From the NCBI GenBank assembly GCA_964637835.1, contig CAZWYF010000012.1:1-64000 (forward strand): DNA of 64,000 bases, given 5' to 3'. Under the pieces are notes generated by a model that worked only from the letters and a program-made list of their open reading frames with translations, made no database searches and was not told the DNA's origin. Source of the DNA: Glo-17 sp964637835 (GTDB lineage: Bacteria > Krumholzibacteriota > Krumholzibacteriia > LZORAL124-64-63). The position numbers were made by a program, and so were the translations under genes. Of this stretch, positions 29,745-38,324 are shown piece by piece (the first letter of the stretch is position 1; every line of letters begins with the position of its first letter).

Positions 29745-30422
29745 CTATTCGTAGAGCGCCTGGATGGTGTAGCCCACGAGCTGGCCGGCCCCGGGCTCCA
29801 CCGTCTCGCCATCCACATGCAGCCGCGCGCCGACCGTGAAGACGAGGCGGCCATCGGCGCCGAGCGCAGCGCTCAGCGGAGGAGGGCCCAGGCTCGTGTC
29901 GAAGTCCGTCAGCTGGAAGCCGCCGGAGGCCAGGGAGGTCACGTCGATGCTGATCGCCCGGCCCGGATCGCCGGTCAGCTCGATCTCGGCGGCCTGGGGC
30001 ATGCCGCCGAAGAACAGGAGATCGCCGTTGTCGGAGATGGTGCCGTCCGGACCCAGCATCACGCTGCCGGTGCGGTCGCAGAGGACCCCGAAGTCGAGGG
30101 GGAACGTGAGGTAGACGTCGAGCTCGGCCTTCAGGTCCCCGCGGAGCGCCTCCGCATCGATGGCGAGGACCTTCCCGGGCGCCAGCTCGAGCGGCCGCCG
30201 GACCCGCTGCGGCGCCACGACGGTGGGCTCGGCCGGGTCGACGGCGCTGGCGATCCGCGCCTCCCCACCGAGCCACAGCCCGAGGCAGATCCCCGCCAGG
30301 ATCCTGGTCAGCACACGGTAGGGTCTCGGTCGGCGTCCGATGGCCAGACTCGCTTCCGTCCGCCTGCGCGCATCGCGTCCGTGCAGGCGATCTCGCTTCC
30401 TCTCGGCCCCGACGGTCGCCAT
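29745..30422 (-). CDS. second DUF4402-like secreted protein
   Basis: A protein of up to 225 residues with the same strand pattern as the downstream DUF4402 protein (LTFPLDFGVLCDRTGSVMLG, DGTISDNGDLLFFGGMPQAA, AISIDVTSLASGGFQL, LVFTVGARLHVDGETVEPGA) and ending in VGYTIQALYE. The ATG at 30422 gives an unusually long basic n-region and has no ribosome site. A GTG at 30314 (VLTRILAGICLGLWLGG) would give a normal signal peptide and 189 residues. I leave the longer reading but regard the shorter as equally likely. It could be a tip or minor subunit of the same surface structure. Confidence 0.65.
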   Translation of the reverse strand: MATVGAERKRDRLHGRDARRRTEASLAIGRRPRPYRVLTRILAGICLGLWLGGEARIASAVDPAEPTVVAPQRVRRPLELAPGKVLAIDAEALRGDLKAELDVYLTFPLDFGVLCDRTGSVMLGPDGTISDNGDLLFFGGMPQAAEIELTGDPGRAISIDVTSLASGGFQLTDFDTSLGPPPLSAALGADGRLVFTVGARLHVDGETVEPGAGQLVGYTIQALYE

Positions 30423-30563
30423 TCGACCGCTGAGTCGATCGCTGGCGTGGCCGTTCGTGAGTCAGAGCCCGGCAAGGGGCGTGCCATGCCTCGTTGCTTT
30501 TCGCACGGCCCGTCCACCGCGGCGCCCGGCGATCTGCATCCTCGCGGCGACGGAGGTGGCATC

Positions 30564-30593
30564 TTGCAATGATGCGGCAGTTCACAGTATACT
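30564..30593 (+). promoter_or_regulatory. sigma70-type promoter for the 30644 gene
   Basis: TTGCAA (30564-30569) and TATACT (30588-30593) with an 18-base spacer, in an AT-rich stretch that stands out from the GC-rich surroundings. A GAGGAG ribosome site follows at 30629-30634. Confidence 0.7.
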
Positions 30594-30643
30594 GAAAATC
30601 AATATATCACCCAATTGTACACATTTCGTCGAGGAGCGCGCCC

Positions 30644-30997
30644 GTGAACCGGATACCCATCATCGGTTTCCTCGCCCTGGCACTGGTCCTGACGTCCGCG
30701 AACCTGGCCCCGGCCGCCTCGCTCGGTACGGTCGCCCACGTGCGCCTGGTCCCGGGGATCGCCGTGGAAGCGGCACCGGACGCGGACGCGACCATGGACT
30801 GGCGGCTGGAGGGCGCTCCAGGAACCCAGGTCCAGCTCCGCCTCGAGACCCGAGACGCCACCGGCGAGTCCCTCGCGACCCTCGGCGCCACCGACGTCGT
30901 GCTCGATGGAGCCGGCTGGGCGACGGCCTCGCTCCCCATCCCGACGTCATCTCCCATGCCCCGGCCACTGGTCAAGCTGGTGATCATCCACGAGTAG
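30644..30997 (+). CDS. small secreted protein of unknown function next to the pilus-like locus
   Basis: A 117-residue protein starting at GTG 30644 with GAGGAG about 9 bases upstream. A signal peptide (IIGFLALALVLTSANLAPAA) is followed by an 85-residue beta-rich, Cys-free domain (MDWRLEGAPGTQVQLRLETR) ending in KLVIIHE. It is divergent from the DUF4402 genes and has its own clear promoter. Size and strand pattern could suit an additional subunit or an adaptor, but there is no recognised domain, so this is a positional guess. Confidence 0.6.
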   Translation: MNRIPIIGFLALALVLTSANLAPAASLGTVAHVRLVPGIAVEAAPDADATMDWRLEGAPGTQVQLRLETRDATGESLATLGATDVVLDGAGWATASLPIPTSSPMPRPLVKLVIIHE

Positions 30998-31062
30998 CCC
31001 TGCCGGTGGCTTCACGGCCCACTTCCTGCATCGCTCCCTCCCGGACCCTTCCGGAGGTAGCG

Positions 31063-31794
31063 ATGCGTCCATTTCCTAGCCGCCCGCGACCGGCCGCCGG
31101 CCGGCCCCTCACCAGTCCAGGCCGGGCTCCCGGCACCCTGGCCGGCGCCGCCATGCCCGCCCTCATCCTCGCCGGCGTGCTCCTCATCGGGGCGCTGCCC
31201 GGCCAGGCCATCGCCGCCGACGCCGCCGACACCGCCGCCGACACCGCCCCCCTCCCCACCTCCGACGCCGACTTCCGCGCCGCGCGCTGGGGTATGGGCC
31301 CGTCCGAGGTCCGGCGCACCGAGGCCGCCGCGCCCGACCTCGCCGAGGGCCCCCTGCTGGCCTTCCCCGCCACCGTGGCCGGCGATTCCTGCCGGGTGAT
31401 CTACTTCTTCGAGCAGGACCGCCTCTGCATGGGCTTCTACCAGTGGTCCGACACCCACGAGGAGCTCGCGGCGTACTTCGACGACGCCGAGGCGCTCCGC
31501 GCCGAACTGACCGCCGCCTACGAGGAGCCGCCCATCGAGAAGTGGGACTGGGAAGACCCCATGTTCGCCGAGGACCCGGAGCTGCACGCCGAGGCCCTGG
31601 GCCTGGGCCTGGTCCGCTACGAGCTGGGCTGGATGAGCGAGCGCAGCCTCGTGGCGCTGCGCCTGGCCGGCGGCAACTACAAGGCCGACATCCTGGTGAT
31701 GTACGCCGACCGCCGCTGCTTCGCCCGCGGCCAGGATGCCTTCGGGGCCTTCTTCGCCGGCAAGGTGGGCGTCCCCTCGCCCTACTACCGCTGA
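31063..31794 (+). CDS. secreted protein with a WGM-x-x-x-EV motif, function unknown
   Basis: A 243-residue protein with a signal peptide after a long basic N-region (core PALILAGVLLIGALPGQAIAA). The mature part begins with FRAARWGMGPSEVRRTEAAA, a motif seen at the start of many small bacterial periplasmic proteins and lipoproteins of unknown role, then CRVIYFFEQDRLCMGFYQ with two Cys. GGAGG lies 5-6 bases before the ATG. Possibly cotranscribed with the 30644 gene (65-base gap). Its end overlaps the ParB-fold gene on the other strand by 10 bases. Confidence 0.65.
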   Translation: MRPFPSRPRPAAGRPLTSPGRAPGTLAGAAMPALILAGVLLIGALPGQAIAADAADTAADTAPLPTSDADFRAARWGMGPSEVRRTEAAAPDLAEGPLLAFPATVAGDSCRVIYFFEQDRLCMGFYQWSDTHEELAAYFDDAEALRAELTAAYEEPPIEKWDWEDPMFAEDPELHAEALGLGLVRYELGWMSERSLVALRLAGGNYKADILVMYADRRCFARGQDAFGAFFAGKVGVPSPYYR

Positions 31795-32723
31795 CGGCCG
31801 GCCCGCGAGCCCGCGGGCACCGCCCCCCGCACCCACCGCCACCACCGCCGCCACCACCGTGGCGGCGGCATGGCCCGGGCCGGGTCCAGGGCGTCGTCGC
31901 GGTACGCCTGCCGCAGCCGGTGCAGACGGTCCACCGCCCAGAGGTAGAGGTCGGTGGCCGTCCGTCCGGGGAAGTCCGCCAGCAGGCCGTGCTCGCCGAT
32001 CACCGCCAGCACCGGCCGGTAGACGGTGTCGCGCCAGGAGGCCACCGCCTCCTCCCACGACGGCTCCCGCCCCTGCTGCAACCCCAGGTAGTACCGGTGA
32101 CCGGCGATGTGCTCGAGGAGCCGGTCGTAGCCGGCCGGCGAGGTCGGGGCCACGGCCTCCTCGCCAGCCACCGGCAGCCCGGTGACCTGGGCGAAGTTCC
32201 GCGCGCTGGCCTTGGCGAGGATGGTGTCCAGCGTGTCGCCGGGTTCCACGCTCGCCTCGGTGGGGAACTCCCAGACGTGGGCCTCGATGCTGGACGACCC
32301 CACCATCCGCGCCACCGCCACCCGGTGGTGGCCGTCCACCACGAAGTACGCCTCGCCCACCTGGTAGAGATCCACCGGCGGGAAGCCACTGCGCTCGGCG
32401 AGGGCGCGCAGGCCGCGCAGGCGCTCGCGCTGGGTGTCGTCCCGGGGCAGGAAGGCGCGGTCGAAGTCGCGAGTGCGGTTCAGCGAGCCGGTGATCGCCG
32501 CCAGGGGCACCTCCCGCACGCCCCGGTCGATCATGTGGCCCAGCCGCAGGTGATGCTGCACCTCGCGGAACGGCACCAGGCCGTCGGGACGGCCGCGCAG
32601 GACGCCCAGCAGGTCGCGCACCGCCGGCGCCAGCGGGCCGAGGCGATCGAGGGGGCCCAGGGGCTCCGGCGCCCGTGGCAGCGACGCCTCCGGCGGCCGG
32701 GAGCGCCCCTCCGGCGTGGTCAC
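31785..32723 (-). CDS. ParB/Srx-fold protein at the end of the maltodextrin operon
   Basis: A 312-residue protein with a ParB N-terminal-like domain in residues 60-165: VPLAAITGSLNRTRDFDRAF, then FPPVDLYQVGEAYFVVDGHH with RVAVARMVGSSSIEAHVWEF. This is the G-H-H-R catalytic/CTP-type block of the ParB/sulfiredoxin fold. Similar non-partition ParB-like proteins occur outside chromosome segregation loci, with unproven roles. The C-terminal 140 residues are helical and end in a Trp/Arg-rich stretch (WWRRWWRWVRG). The start is GTG 32723, overlapping the stop of the 26-codon ORF (GTGA), so it belongs translationally to the amylase operon. It may be a local regulator or a nucleotide-dependent enzyme. 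Confidence 0.65.
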   Translation of the reverse strand: MTTPEGRSRPPEASLPRAPEPLGPLDRLGPLAPAVRDLLGVLRGRPDGLVPFREVQHHLRLGHMIDRGVREVPLAAITGSLNRTRDFDRAFLPRDDTQRERLRGLRALAERSGFPPVDLYQVGEAYFVVDGHHRVAVARMVGSSSIEAHVWEFPTEASVEPGDTLDTILAKASARNFAQVTGLPVAGEEAVAPTSPAGYDRLLEHIAGHRYYLGLQQGREPSWEEAVASWRDTVYRPVLAVIGEHGLLADFPGRTATDLYLWAVDRLHRLRQAYRDDALDPARAMPPPRWWRRWWRWVRGAVPAGSRAGRQR

Positions 32724-32800
32724 GCCCCCACCTCGGGATGCCGGGTATCGGGCAGCGTGAGCCCGCCGGTGGCCGCGTACCAGTCCACCAGCTTGCTCAC
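32720..32800 (-). CDS. 26-residue micro-ORF coupled on both sides
   Basis: GTG at 32800 overlaps the TGA of the alpha-amylase gene (GTGA), and its own TGA (32722-32720) overlaps the GTG of the ParB-fold gene, again GTGA. GGAGG lies 7 bases upstream of the GTG. The peptide reads VSKLVDWYAATGGLTLPDTR and then HPEVGA; no transmembrane segment, no Cys. It may be a leader that passes ribosomes from the amylase gene to the ParB-fold gene, or the true N-terminal part of the latter separated by a frameshift. Too short for family recognition. Confidence 0.5.
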   Translation of the reverse strand: MSKLVDWYAATGGLTLPDTRHPEVGA

Positions 32801-35331
32801 TCCGCCGCCTCCGCAGCCAGCTCCCAGACGCCGGTGGCCCGCGCGGGCAGGGTGATGGCGTGATCGGCGGGCAGGCCCACGCCGCGGTCGCCGAAGCGGA
32901 GCGCGTAGCTGGCCGGCGCCTCGGGCAGGGACCACGAGAGGGTGGCCGGCGCGTCGGCCAGGTTGTGGACCACCAGGACACGCTGCTCGCCGGCGGTGCG
33001 CAGGTAGGCCACGGCGCTGGCCGGGGCGTCATCCAGCCGCACCAGGGAGAGGTCGCCGGAGCGCAGGGCTGGCAGCTGCTGGCGCGTGCGGATGAGGTCG
33101 CGGTAGCGCGAGAGCAGGCTCCGCGGGTCGCCGGTCTGGGCGGCCACGTTGGCGGTCTCGCGGCCGGGCGCGAAGCGGTACCAGGGCACGCCGGCGGTGA
33201 AGCCGGCGTCGTCGTCGGTCCAGGGCATGGGCGTGCGCTTGGCCTCGTCGCCGCTGGCCGTGCCGTTGCGCAGCCCCACCTCCTCGCCGTAGTAGAGCCA
33301 CGGCGTCCCGGGCAGGGTGAGCAGCATGGCGGCCGCCTGGCCCTGCCGGGCCAAGTCGCCGCCCAGCTGGGTGGCCAGGCGGGTCATGTCGTGATTGGCC
33401 AGGAAGGTGCCGTCGAGCACGCCGTCGGGATAGGCCTGCTGGATGCGGGTCAGGGCGGTGGTCAGGGGACTGGCCTCGCCCAGGTTCACGGCCTGGATGA
33501 TGCCGCCGGAGAGGGCGAAGTTGAAGGTCATGGCGAACTCGGTGCCGCCGGGGACCCGCTCGGCATCGCCGTAGTAGGGGGCCACCGCCTCGGGCGCCGA
33601 CCAGATCTCGCCGAGCATGAGGCGGTCGGGGTACTCGGTGCGCAGGAACCGGGAGTACTCCTGCCAGGCGGCGTGGGTCTCGGGGGTGTCGTTCTGCTGC
33701 TCGCCGGGGCCGGTGGCGATGAGGTGCTTGGCGGCGTCGAGGCGGAAGCCGCCCACGCCCAGATCCAGCCAGTGGCGGGCGATGTCCTGCGCCTCGGCGC
33801 GCACCTCCGGGTTGCGCCAGTTGAAGTCGGGCATGCCGCTCCAGAAGATGCCGTAGTACCAGGATCCGTTGCGCTCGTGCCAGCTGGGATAGGAACCCCA
33901 GGGCTGGGTCCAGCCAGGGTCGCTGTCGCGCCAGACGTACCAGTCGCGCTTGTCGGACTGCGGGTCGCGGGCGCTGGCCACGAACCAGGGATGCTGGTCG
34001 CTGGAGTGGTTGAGCATCAGATCGAGCACCACCTGGATGCCGCGGCGGTCGCACTCGCGGATCAGCTCGATCAGGTCCGCCTCGGTGCCGTACTCGGGGT
34101 CGATGCGGTAGTAGTCGATGGCGTCGTAGCCGTGGTAGCTGGGCGAGGCGAAGATGGGCATCAGCCAGATGGCCTCGATGCCGAGGTCGTCCGTGGTCGC
34201 GGGATCGCCGTCGTTGAGGTAGTCCAGCGACTGGATGAGGCCGCGCAGGTCGCCGATGCCGTCGCCGTCGGAGTCCTTGAAGCTGCGCACGAAGATCTCG
34301 TAGCAGACGCGGCCCTGCCAGTGGTCCAGGGCCCAGGTGGGCACGGCGGCCAGATCGCCGGCGTCGGCGGACCGGCCCGCACCGGCGGCCGCCGCCGGCA
34401 CCACGGCGGGCAGCACGGCCCGGCGGCCCTGGCCGCTGTCGTGATCGGCGAGCACCAGCTCCTGGCGCACGCCCTCGGGCGTGAAGAGGTCCACGATGGG
34501 CGGCTGCAGCGGCTCGCCGTGGCGGCCGCCGCCGAAGCGGTTGGTCCACTCCTCGCCCGGGGAGATGGGCAGGGCGCCCAGGGCGGTGTTGGTGGCCGAG
34601 GCCAGGCCGGTGGCCGACATCAGCTCCAGGCTGGCCTGCAGGTCGGCGCCGGTGACCACCACGGTGTAGGCCCAGGTGGCCTGGGCGGGGCCGCCCAGCA
34701 GGGCGTGCGGGACCCGGAACTCCAGCCGCTTGCCGCGCACGCGCAGGTCGCGCGGGATGTAGGTGGCGCGGTCGATGGCGGCGGCCAGCGAGCGGGCCTC
34801 CGAGGCGTCGGCGCCGGGGACGCCCAGCTCGGCGAACGCCTCCTCCTCGGCCTCCACGGCGCTGCGGAGGATGCCGCCGATCACGGTGGGGCGCGGGGTG
34901 GCCAGGATCGCCAGATCCCAGGCGTCGTCCGGGGCCACCATGGCCAGCCGGCCGGGCAACAGGCGGGTGAAGCCCGAGCCGGGCCGGCGGTCGGTGTCGA
35001 GATAGACGTCCACGTTGAACTGGTAGAATCCATGGCGGGCGATGCGGGTGAAGTCGGTGCCCAGCTCGTCGCGGGCGCCCCGCTGCGGCTGCCTGATGCG
35101 GTCGGCGAACTCGATGGTGAAGACGGCGTGGTCGCCATCGTTCTCGACGGTGAAACCCACCACGTCGAGGTCGCCGGGCGCGAAACCCTGGCCGGGATAG
35201 ACGAGATCGCCGTCGCCGTGGTCGTCCCCCTCGGGGTCGGTGAGCTCGACCACCGGGTCGCCGGCGAGCACCGGCAGCGACAGGCCACAGAGCAGCAGGG
35301 CGAGCAGGAAGGGAGCGCGACGGGACGCCAT
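32797..35331 (-). CDS. exported GH13 alpha-amylase with N-terminal Glucodextran_C-type domain
   Basis: This 844-residue protein has a signal peptide (LLALLLCGLSLPVLAG), then a Glucodextran_C-like carbohydrate or surface-binding module of about 240 residues (DPEGDDHGDGDLVYPGQGFA near residue 32). The GH13 TIM barrel starts near 340 (GRVCYEIFVRSFKDSDGDGI). Catalytic residues are visible: nucleophile Asp in GFRLDAAKH near 528, acid/base Glu in LGEIW near 572, third Asp in LANHDM near 646; region I is DLMLNHSS. A C-terminal beta domain follows. It cleaves alpha-1,4-glucans in the periplasm or at the surface. ATG 35331 starts the signal peptide. A strong stem-loop lies between it and the upstream barrel gene. 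Confidence 0.9.
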   Translation of the reverse strand: MASRRAPFLLALLLCGLSLPVLAGDPVVELTDPEGDDHGDGDLVYPGQGFAPGDLDVVGFTVENDGDHAVFTIEFADRIRQPQRGARDELGTDFTRIARHGFYQFNVDVYLDTDRRPGSGFTRLLPGRLAMVAPDDAWDLAILATPRPTVIGGILRSAVEAEEEAFAELGVPGADASEARSLAAAIDRATYIPRDLRVRGKRLEFRVPHALLGGPAQATWAYTVVVTGADLQASLELMSATGLASATNTALGALPISPGEEWTNRFGGGRHGEPLQPPIVDLFTPEGVRQELVLADHDSGQGRRAVLPAVVPAAAAGAGRSADAGDLAAVPTWALDHWQGRVCYEIFVRSFKDSDGDGIGDLRGLIQSLDYLNDGDPATTDDLGIEAIWLMPIFASPSYHGYDAIDYYRIDPEYGTEADLIELIRECDRRGIQVVLDLMLNHSSDQHPWFVASARDPQSDKRDWYVWRDSDPGWTQPWGSYPSWHERNGSWYYGIFWSGMPDFNWRNPEVRAEAQDIARHWLDLGVGGFRLDAAKHLIATGPGEQQNDTPETHAAWQEYSRFLRTEYPDRLMLGEIWSAPEAVAPYYGDAERVPGGTEFAMTFNFALSGGIIQAVNLGEASPLTTALTRIQQAYPDGVLDGTFLANHDMTRLATQLGGDLARQGQAAAMLLTLPGTPWLYYGEEVGLRNGTASGDEAKRTPMPWTDDDAGFTAGVPWYRFAPGRETANVAAQTGDPRSLLSRYRDLIRTRQQLPALRSGDLSLVRLDDAPASAVAYLRTAGEQRVLVVHNLADAPATLSWSLPEAPASYALRFGDRGVGLPADHAITLPARATGVWELAAEAAE

Positions 35332-35351
35332 GGTCTTGCCTCCGAAAGGAC

Positions 35352-35380
35352 GGACCCCGGGGCGCGTGGCCCCGGGGTCC
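35352..35380 (-). promoter_or_regulatory. 12-bp perfect stem-loop between the outer-membrane barrel and amylase genes
   Basis: GGACCCCGGGGC (35352-35363) pairs with GCCCCGGGGTCC (35369-35380) around a 5-base loop. It lies 20 bases after the barrel stop in the operon direction. With no T-run it is more likely an mRNA-stabilising or attenuating element, like the malE-malF intercistronic element in enteric bacteria. Confidence 0.65.
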
Positions 35381-35400
35381 TGGTGTGAGCCCACGCGCCT

Positions 35401-37461
35401 CTAGAAGAGGAGCTTCATGTAGGCCTTCATGCGGATGTGGTCGTACTCGCGCTTCTCCAGGCTCTGGAACGTGCCCCAGCTGTCGACGAAGCCGCGCTCG
35501 CCGTCCTGCGTGGTGGGGGTGAAGCCGTCGCCGAAGTCGGGAGCCCACTCGCCGAACGCGTACTGGTAGATCATGCCGAACTCGGCGCCGCCCACCATGT
35601 AGCTCGCGTCCAGGATCAGGTTGTTCTTCTTGTGCTCGCCACCGGCCATGCGGTGCGAGCGGTTGCCCTGGAAGCCGGTGTTGCCGTCGATCAGGTCCAC
35701 GTCGTAGTACTGCCAGGTCAGGTCGGCGTAGAGCTCGTCGGTGAGCTGGTAGCCGGCGCCGATCTCGTACAGGTACATCTCCATGAACTTGTCGTCGTCA
35801 TCCAGGCTGTCGAAGGCCGCCCACTGGCCCGCGGTGCCCGGCGCACCGAAGTGGCCGGCCACGTCGGCGTTGTTCTGCGGGAGGTACTGCTCCTCGTTGA
35901 TCCGCAGATCCTCCTCGTCGATGTACTTCCAGCGGAAGTGCAGATCCACACCCCGGCCGATGTCCAGGAACTTGTTGCCCTTGACCACATAGATGTAGGT
36001 GGTCTTCTCCTGGAACGGCATGTAGGCGTTGCGGAAGCTGCCGAAGCCGGCGTCGGGCTCGGCGGTGACGTAGGGCGAGCTGTTGAACGTGTACTCGTCC
36101 GGGTTGCCCCACATCTGCCAGTTGGTGTTGTAGTCGATGTAGCTGAACTCGCCGGTCAGGTCGATGTCCAGCAGGTTGATGCTCGGCACCACGGTGATGC
36201 CCTTCCAGCCGATCACGCTCTCGGCCAGGGGCTCGTCGAAGTCGGTGAACTCGTTGTCCACGTTGGTGGTGGCCACCTGCTGGGCATGGCCGAGGAAGCC
36301 GCCGTAGCCCAGGACCGAGGTGCCCTTCCAGGCGGCGTTGTCGGCCTCGGGGTAGTACCAGGTGCCCTCGCTGCCCTCGGTGATCAGCACGTCGCTCTCG
36401 CGGCGCGCGGCCATGACCGAGACGTAGTCCTCGCCGATGTTGAAGTACTGCACGTTCAGCGAGAGGCCGGTCTCGGCGATGTCCGCCATGTTGGCGTTCA
36501 CCGTGTAGCTCTCGCCGTCGAGGTTGCCCAGCGGGTAGGCGGTGTAGGAGCTCCAGCCGCCGGTGCCGAGGTCGTTGATGGTGTAGTACTTGGAGTAGTA
36601 GAACGCGCCGTCGAGGTCCAGGCCCATGAAGTCGCCCACGTCGGTGCTGAAGTCGGCCTTCAGGCCGAAGACCTGGTTGCGCTGACGCTGGCGGATGTCG
36701 CGGCCGTCGTTCACGTCCTCGTCGTTGGGGTCGAGCTCGATGTCGTTGACGTACGAGAAGATGCCGGTGACGCCGAGGCTCCGGGTCGGCCGGTAGCGCA
36801 CCTGGGCGCCGTAGACGGCGTCCATGCCGGCGTACTCGCCGGTCTCGTAGTTCGGGCCGGCCCACAGGCGCGGCAGGCTGATCCGCGCGAGGTCGTAGCT
36901 GAGCTGGCCGCGGCTGAAGCTGCCGTTCAGGAAGATCCCCTTGCCGTTGTCCCGGTCGATGTAGCGGATCTTGCCGATGGTGAACGGGTCGAACATGCCC
37001 ATGTCGCTCGAACCGATGGTGGCGCGGTTGAGCCACCAGTAGCCCGGCGTGATGTTCACGGTGATGCCGCGCAGCTTGACGTACTGGCTGCTGCGGGGAT
37101 CGAACTCGCCGCCGTCGCCGCCGATGGAGCCGGCATCGGCCGGTCCACCGCCGAAGCCGCCGAAGTTGGTCCACTGGTTCTGGTTGAAGCGGCTCTTGAT
37201 GCGGCCGTTGACCTCGATCTTGTCGCTGGGACGGCTGTGGAACAGGAGCTCGAACTCCGTTCCCTGGCCGTTGTCGCCGAAGCCCTCGCCCGGGATGGTG
37301 GTGAAGTTGTACATGGACCCGTCGTAGTGACGGTTGCCGGCGAGGAACTTGGTGTAGTTCACGCCGGTCCACTGGAGCTTCTGGCCATCGGCGGCCGGGG
37401 CGATGCTCACGGCACCGACCACCAGCGTGGCCACCAGCAGCAGGGAGAACAGTCGTTTCAT
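35401..37461 (-). CDS. large outer-membrane beta-barrel, probable maltodextrin porin
   Basis: This 686-residue protein has a signal peptide (FSLLLVATLVVGAVSIAPAA) and then alternating amphipathic strands rich in Tyr, Trp and Asp (GQLSYDLARISLPRLWAG, LGVTGIFSYVNDIEL, EFGMIYQYAFGEW). It ends in a terminal Phe (MKAYMKLLF), the hallmark of barrels inserted by the Bam complex. Size suggests 20 or more strands. No TonB box or plug domain is visible, so it is a passive or specific porin rather than a SusC-type receptor. Its place between an amylase and the ABC importer genes makes maltodextrin passage across the outer membrane the likely role. Confidence 0.75.
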   Translation of the reverse strand: MKRLFSLLLVATLVVGAVSIAPAADGQKLQWTGVNYTKFLAGNRHYDGSMYNFTTIPGEGFGDNGQGTEFELLFHSRPSDKIEVNGRIKSRFNQNQWTNFGGFGGGPADAGSIGGDGGEFDPRSSQYVKLRGITVNITPGYWWLNRATIGSSDMGMFDPFTIGKIRYIDRDNGKGIFLNGSFSRGQLSYDLARISLPRLWAGPNYETGEYAGMDAVYGAQVRYRPTRSLGVTGIFSYVNDIELDPNDEDVNDGRDIRQRQRNQVFGLKADFSTDVGDFMGLDLDGAFYYSKYYTINDLGTGGWSSYTAYPLGNLDGESYTVNANMADIAETGLSLNVQYFNIGEDYVSVMAARRESDVLITEGSEGTWYYPEADNAAWKGTSVLGYGGFLGHAQQVATTNVDNEFTDFDEPLAESVIGWKGITVVPSINLLDIDLTGEFSYIDYNTNWQMWGNPDEYTFNSSPYVTAEPDAGFGSFRNAYMPFQEKTTYIYVVKGNKFLDIGRGVDLHFRWKYIDEEDLRINEEQYLPQNNADVAGHFGAPGTAGQWAAFDSLDDDDKFMEMYLYEIGAGYQLTDELYADLTWQYYDVDLIDGNTGFQGNRSHRMAGGEHKKNNLILDASYMVGGAEFGMIYQYAFGEWAPDFGDGFTPTTQDGERGFVDSWGTFQSLEKREYDHIRMKAYMKLLF

Positions 37462-37495
37462 TCCTGGGACCTCCTCAGGGGTATGCGCCGCGTCC

Positions 37496-38269
37496 TTACG
37501 GCGTCACCATCTTGATGACGGCATGCTCCGCGGTGGTGCCGTCATCGTTGCACTCGTACTCGGCGAGCTGCGAATGGTCGCCGAGGATGTCCATCACGTG
37601 GGGATCGCAATCGAAGTCCGTGCCGCCGCCGAAGCGGTGCTGGCCCTCGAACTCGTTCACCTTGCGGGTGAGCAGGTCGCCGCCGGAGGGAAAGCCCTCG
37701 TTGGACTGCACCACGACCTGGTACCGCCAGGTGCTCGGATCGCCCTGGCCGCCGAGGTCCGCCGCCTTCAGGCGCGCCTCGATGGTGGAGCGGGCGCCCT
37801 TGACGCGCTGCGGCACGATGATGTCGTCGGCCATGTCCGCCGCCTTCGCCTCCACTTCCTGCGCGACGCGGGCCATGGTCTGGGGCGAGAGGATCACGCA
37901 CCTGTCCCAGGCATGGTCCTCGTGGATCTTCACGTTCAGGCCCGGGGGCGTAGCGGTGTGGCCTCCGGGCGCATTGTCGATGAAGACGAACAGCATCTGC
38001 ACCGAGAAGCCGCTGCCCATGCGCCAGGGATCCTCGAGGCGGGTGTCCAGGGTGGCCTCGATGGTCGCGTTGTCCCCCTTGATCTCCAGTTCGAACTCGA
38101 TGAGGTCGAAGGAGCCGGGGGCGTAGACCGCGTCGGTGGGATAGACGTACTCGCCGGGGCCGAAATCATCGCCCTTGGGGTCCTTGATCTCGACCTTGGC
38201 CGCCATCGCGCTGCTGCACAGCAGCGCGACGGCCGCGCCGGCCAGCAAGAAGAGACGGAGCTTGCGCAT
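37496..38269 (-). CDS. secreted Glucodextran_C-type domain protein
   Basis: A 257-residue protein with a signal peptide and a single domain like the N-terminal module of the operon's amylase: VEIKDPKGDDFGPGEYVYPT then AVYAPGSFDLIEFELEI. This motif belongs to the C-terminal surface/carbohydrate-binding module of glucodextranases. Stand-alone copies beside maltodextrin ABC transporters have been seen elsewhere, but their function is not known to me. It could be a carbohydrate-binding accessory protein at the outer membrane. ATG 38269 is chosen over the ATG at 38275 because GGAGG leaves 7 bases to the former and 1 to the latter. It lies 55 bases after malG. Confidence 0.8.
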   Translation of the reverse strand: MRKLRLFLLAGAAVALLCSSAMAAKVEIKDPKGDDFGPGEYVYPTDAVYAPGSFDLIEFELEIKGDNATIEATLDTRLEDPWRMGSGFSVQMLFVFIDNAPGGHTATPPGLNVKIHEDHAWDRCVILSPQTMARVAQEVEAKAADMADDIIVPQRVKGARSTIEARLKAADLGGQGDPSTWRYQVVVQSNEGFPSGGDLLTRKVNEFEGQHRFGGGTDFDCDPHVMDILGDHSQLAEYECNDDGTTAEHAVIKMVTP

Positions 38270-38324
38270 CGTCATTCCTCCAGGTTGGTGGTTGGTCCGG
38301 TTCACGAGAGACACGGGATCCTCC

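Noticed and set aside
31785..32723. ParB-fold protein as a chromosome or plasmid partition protein
   Set aside because: No parA or parS-like site is near, and the gene is translationally coupled to an amylase operon.
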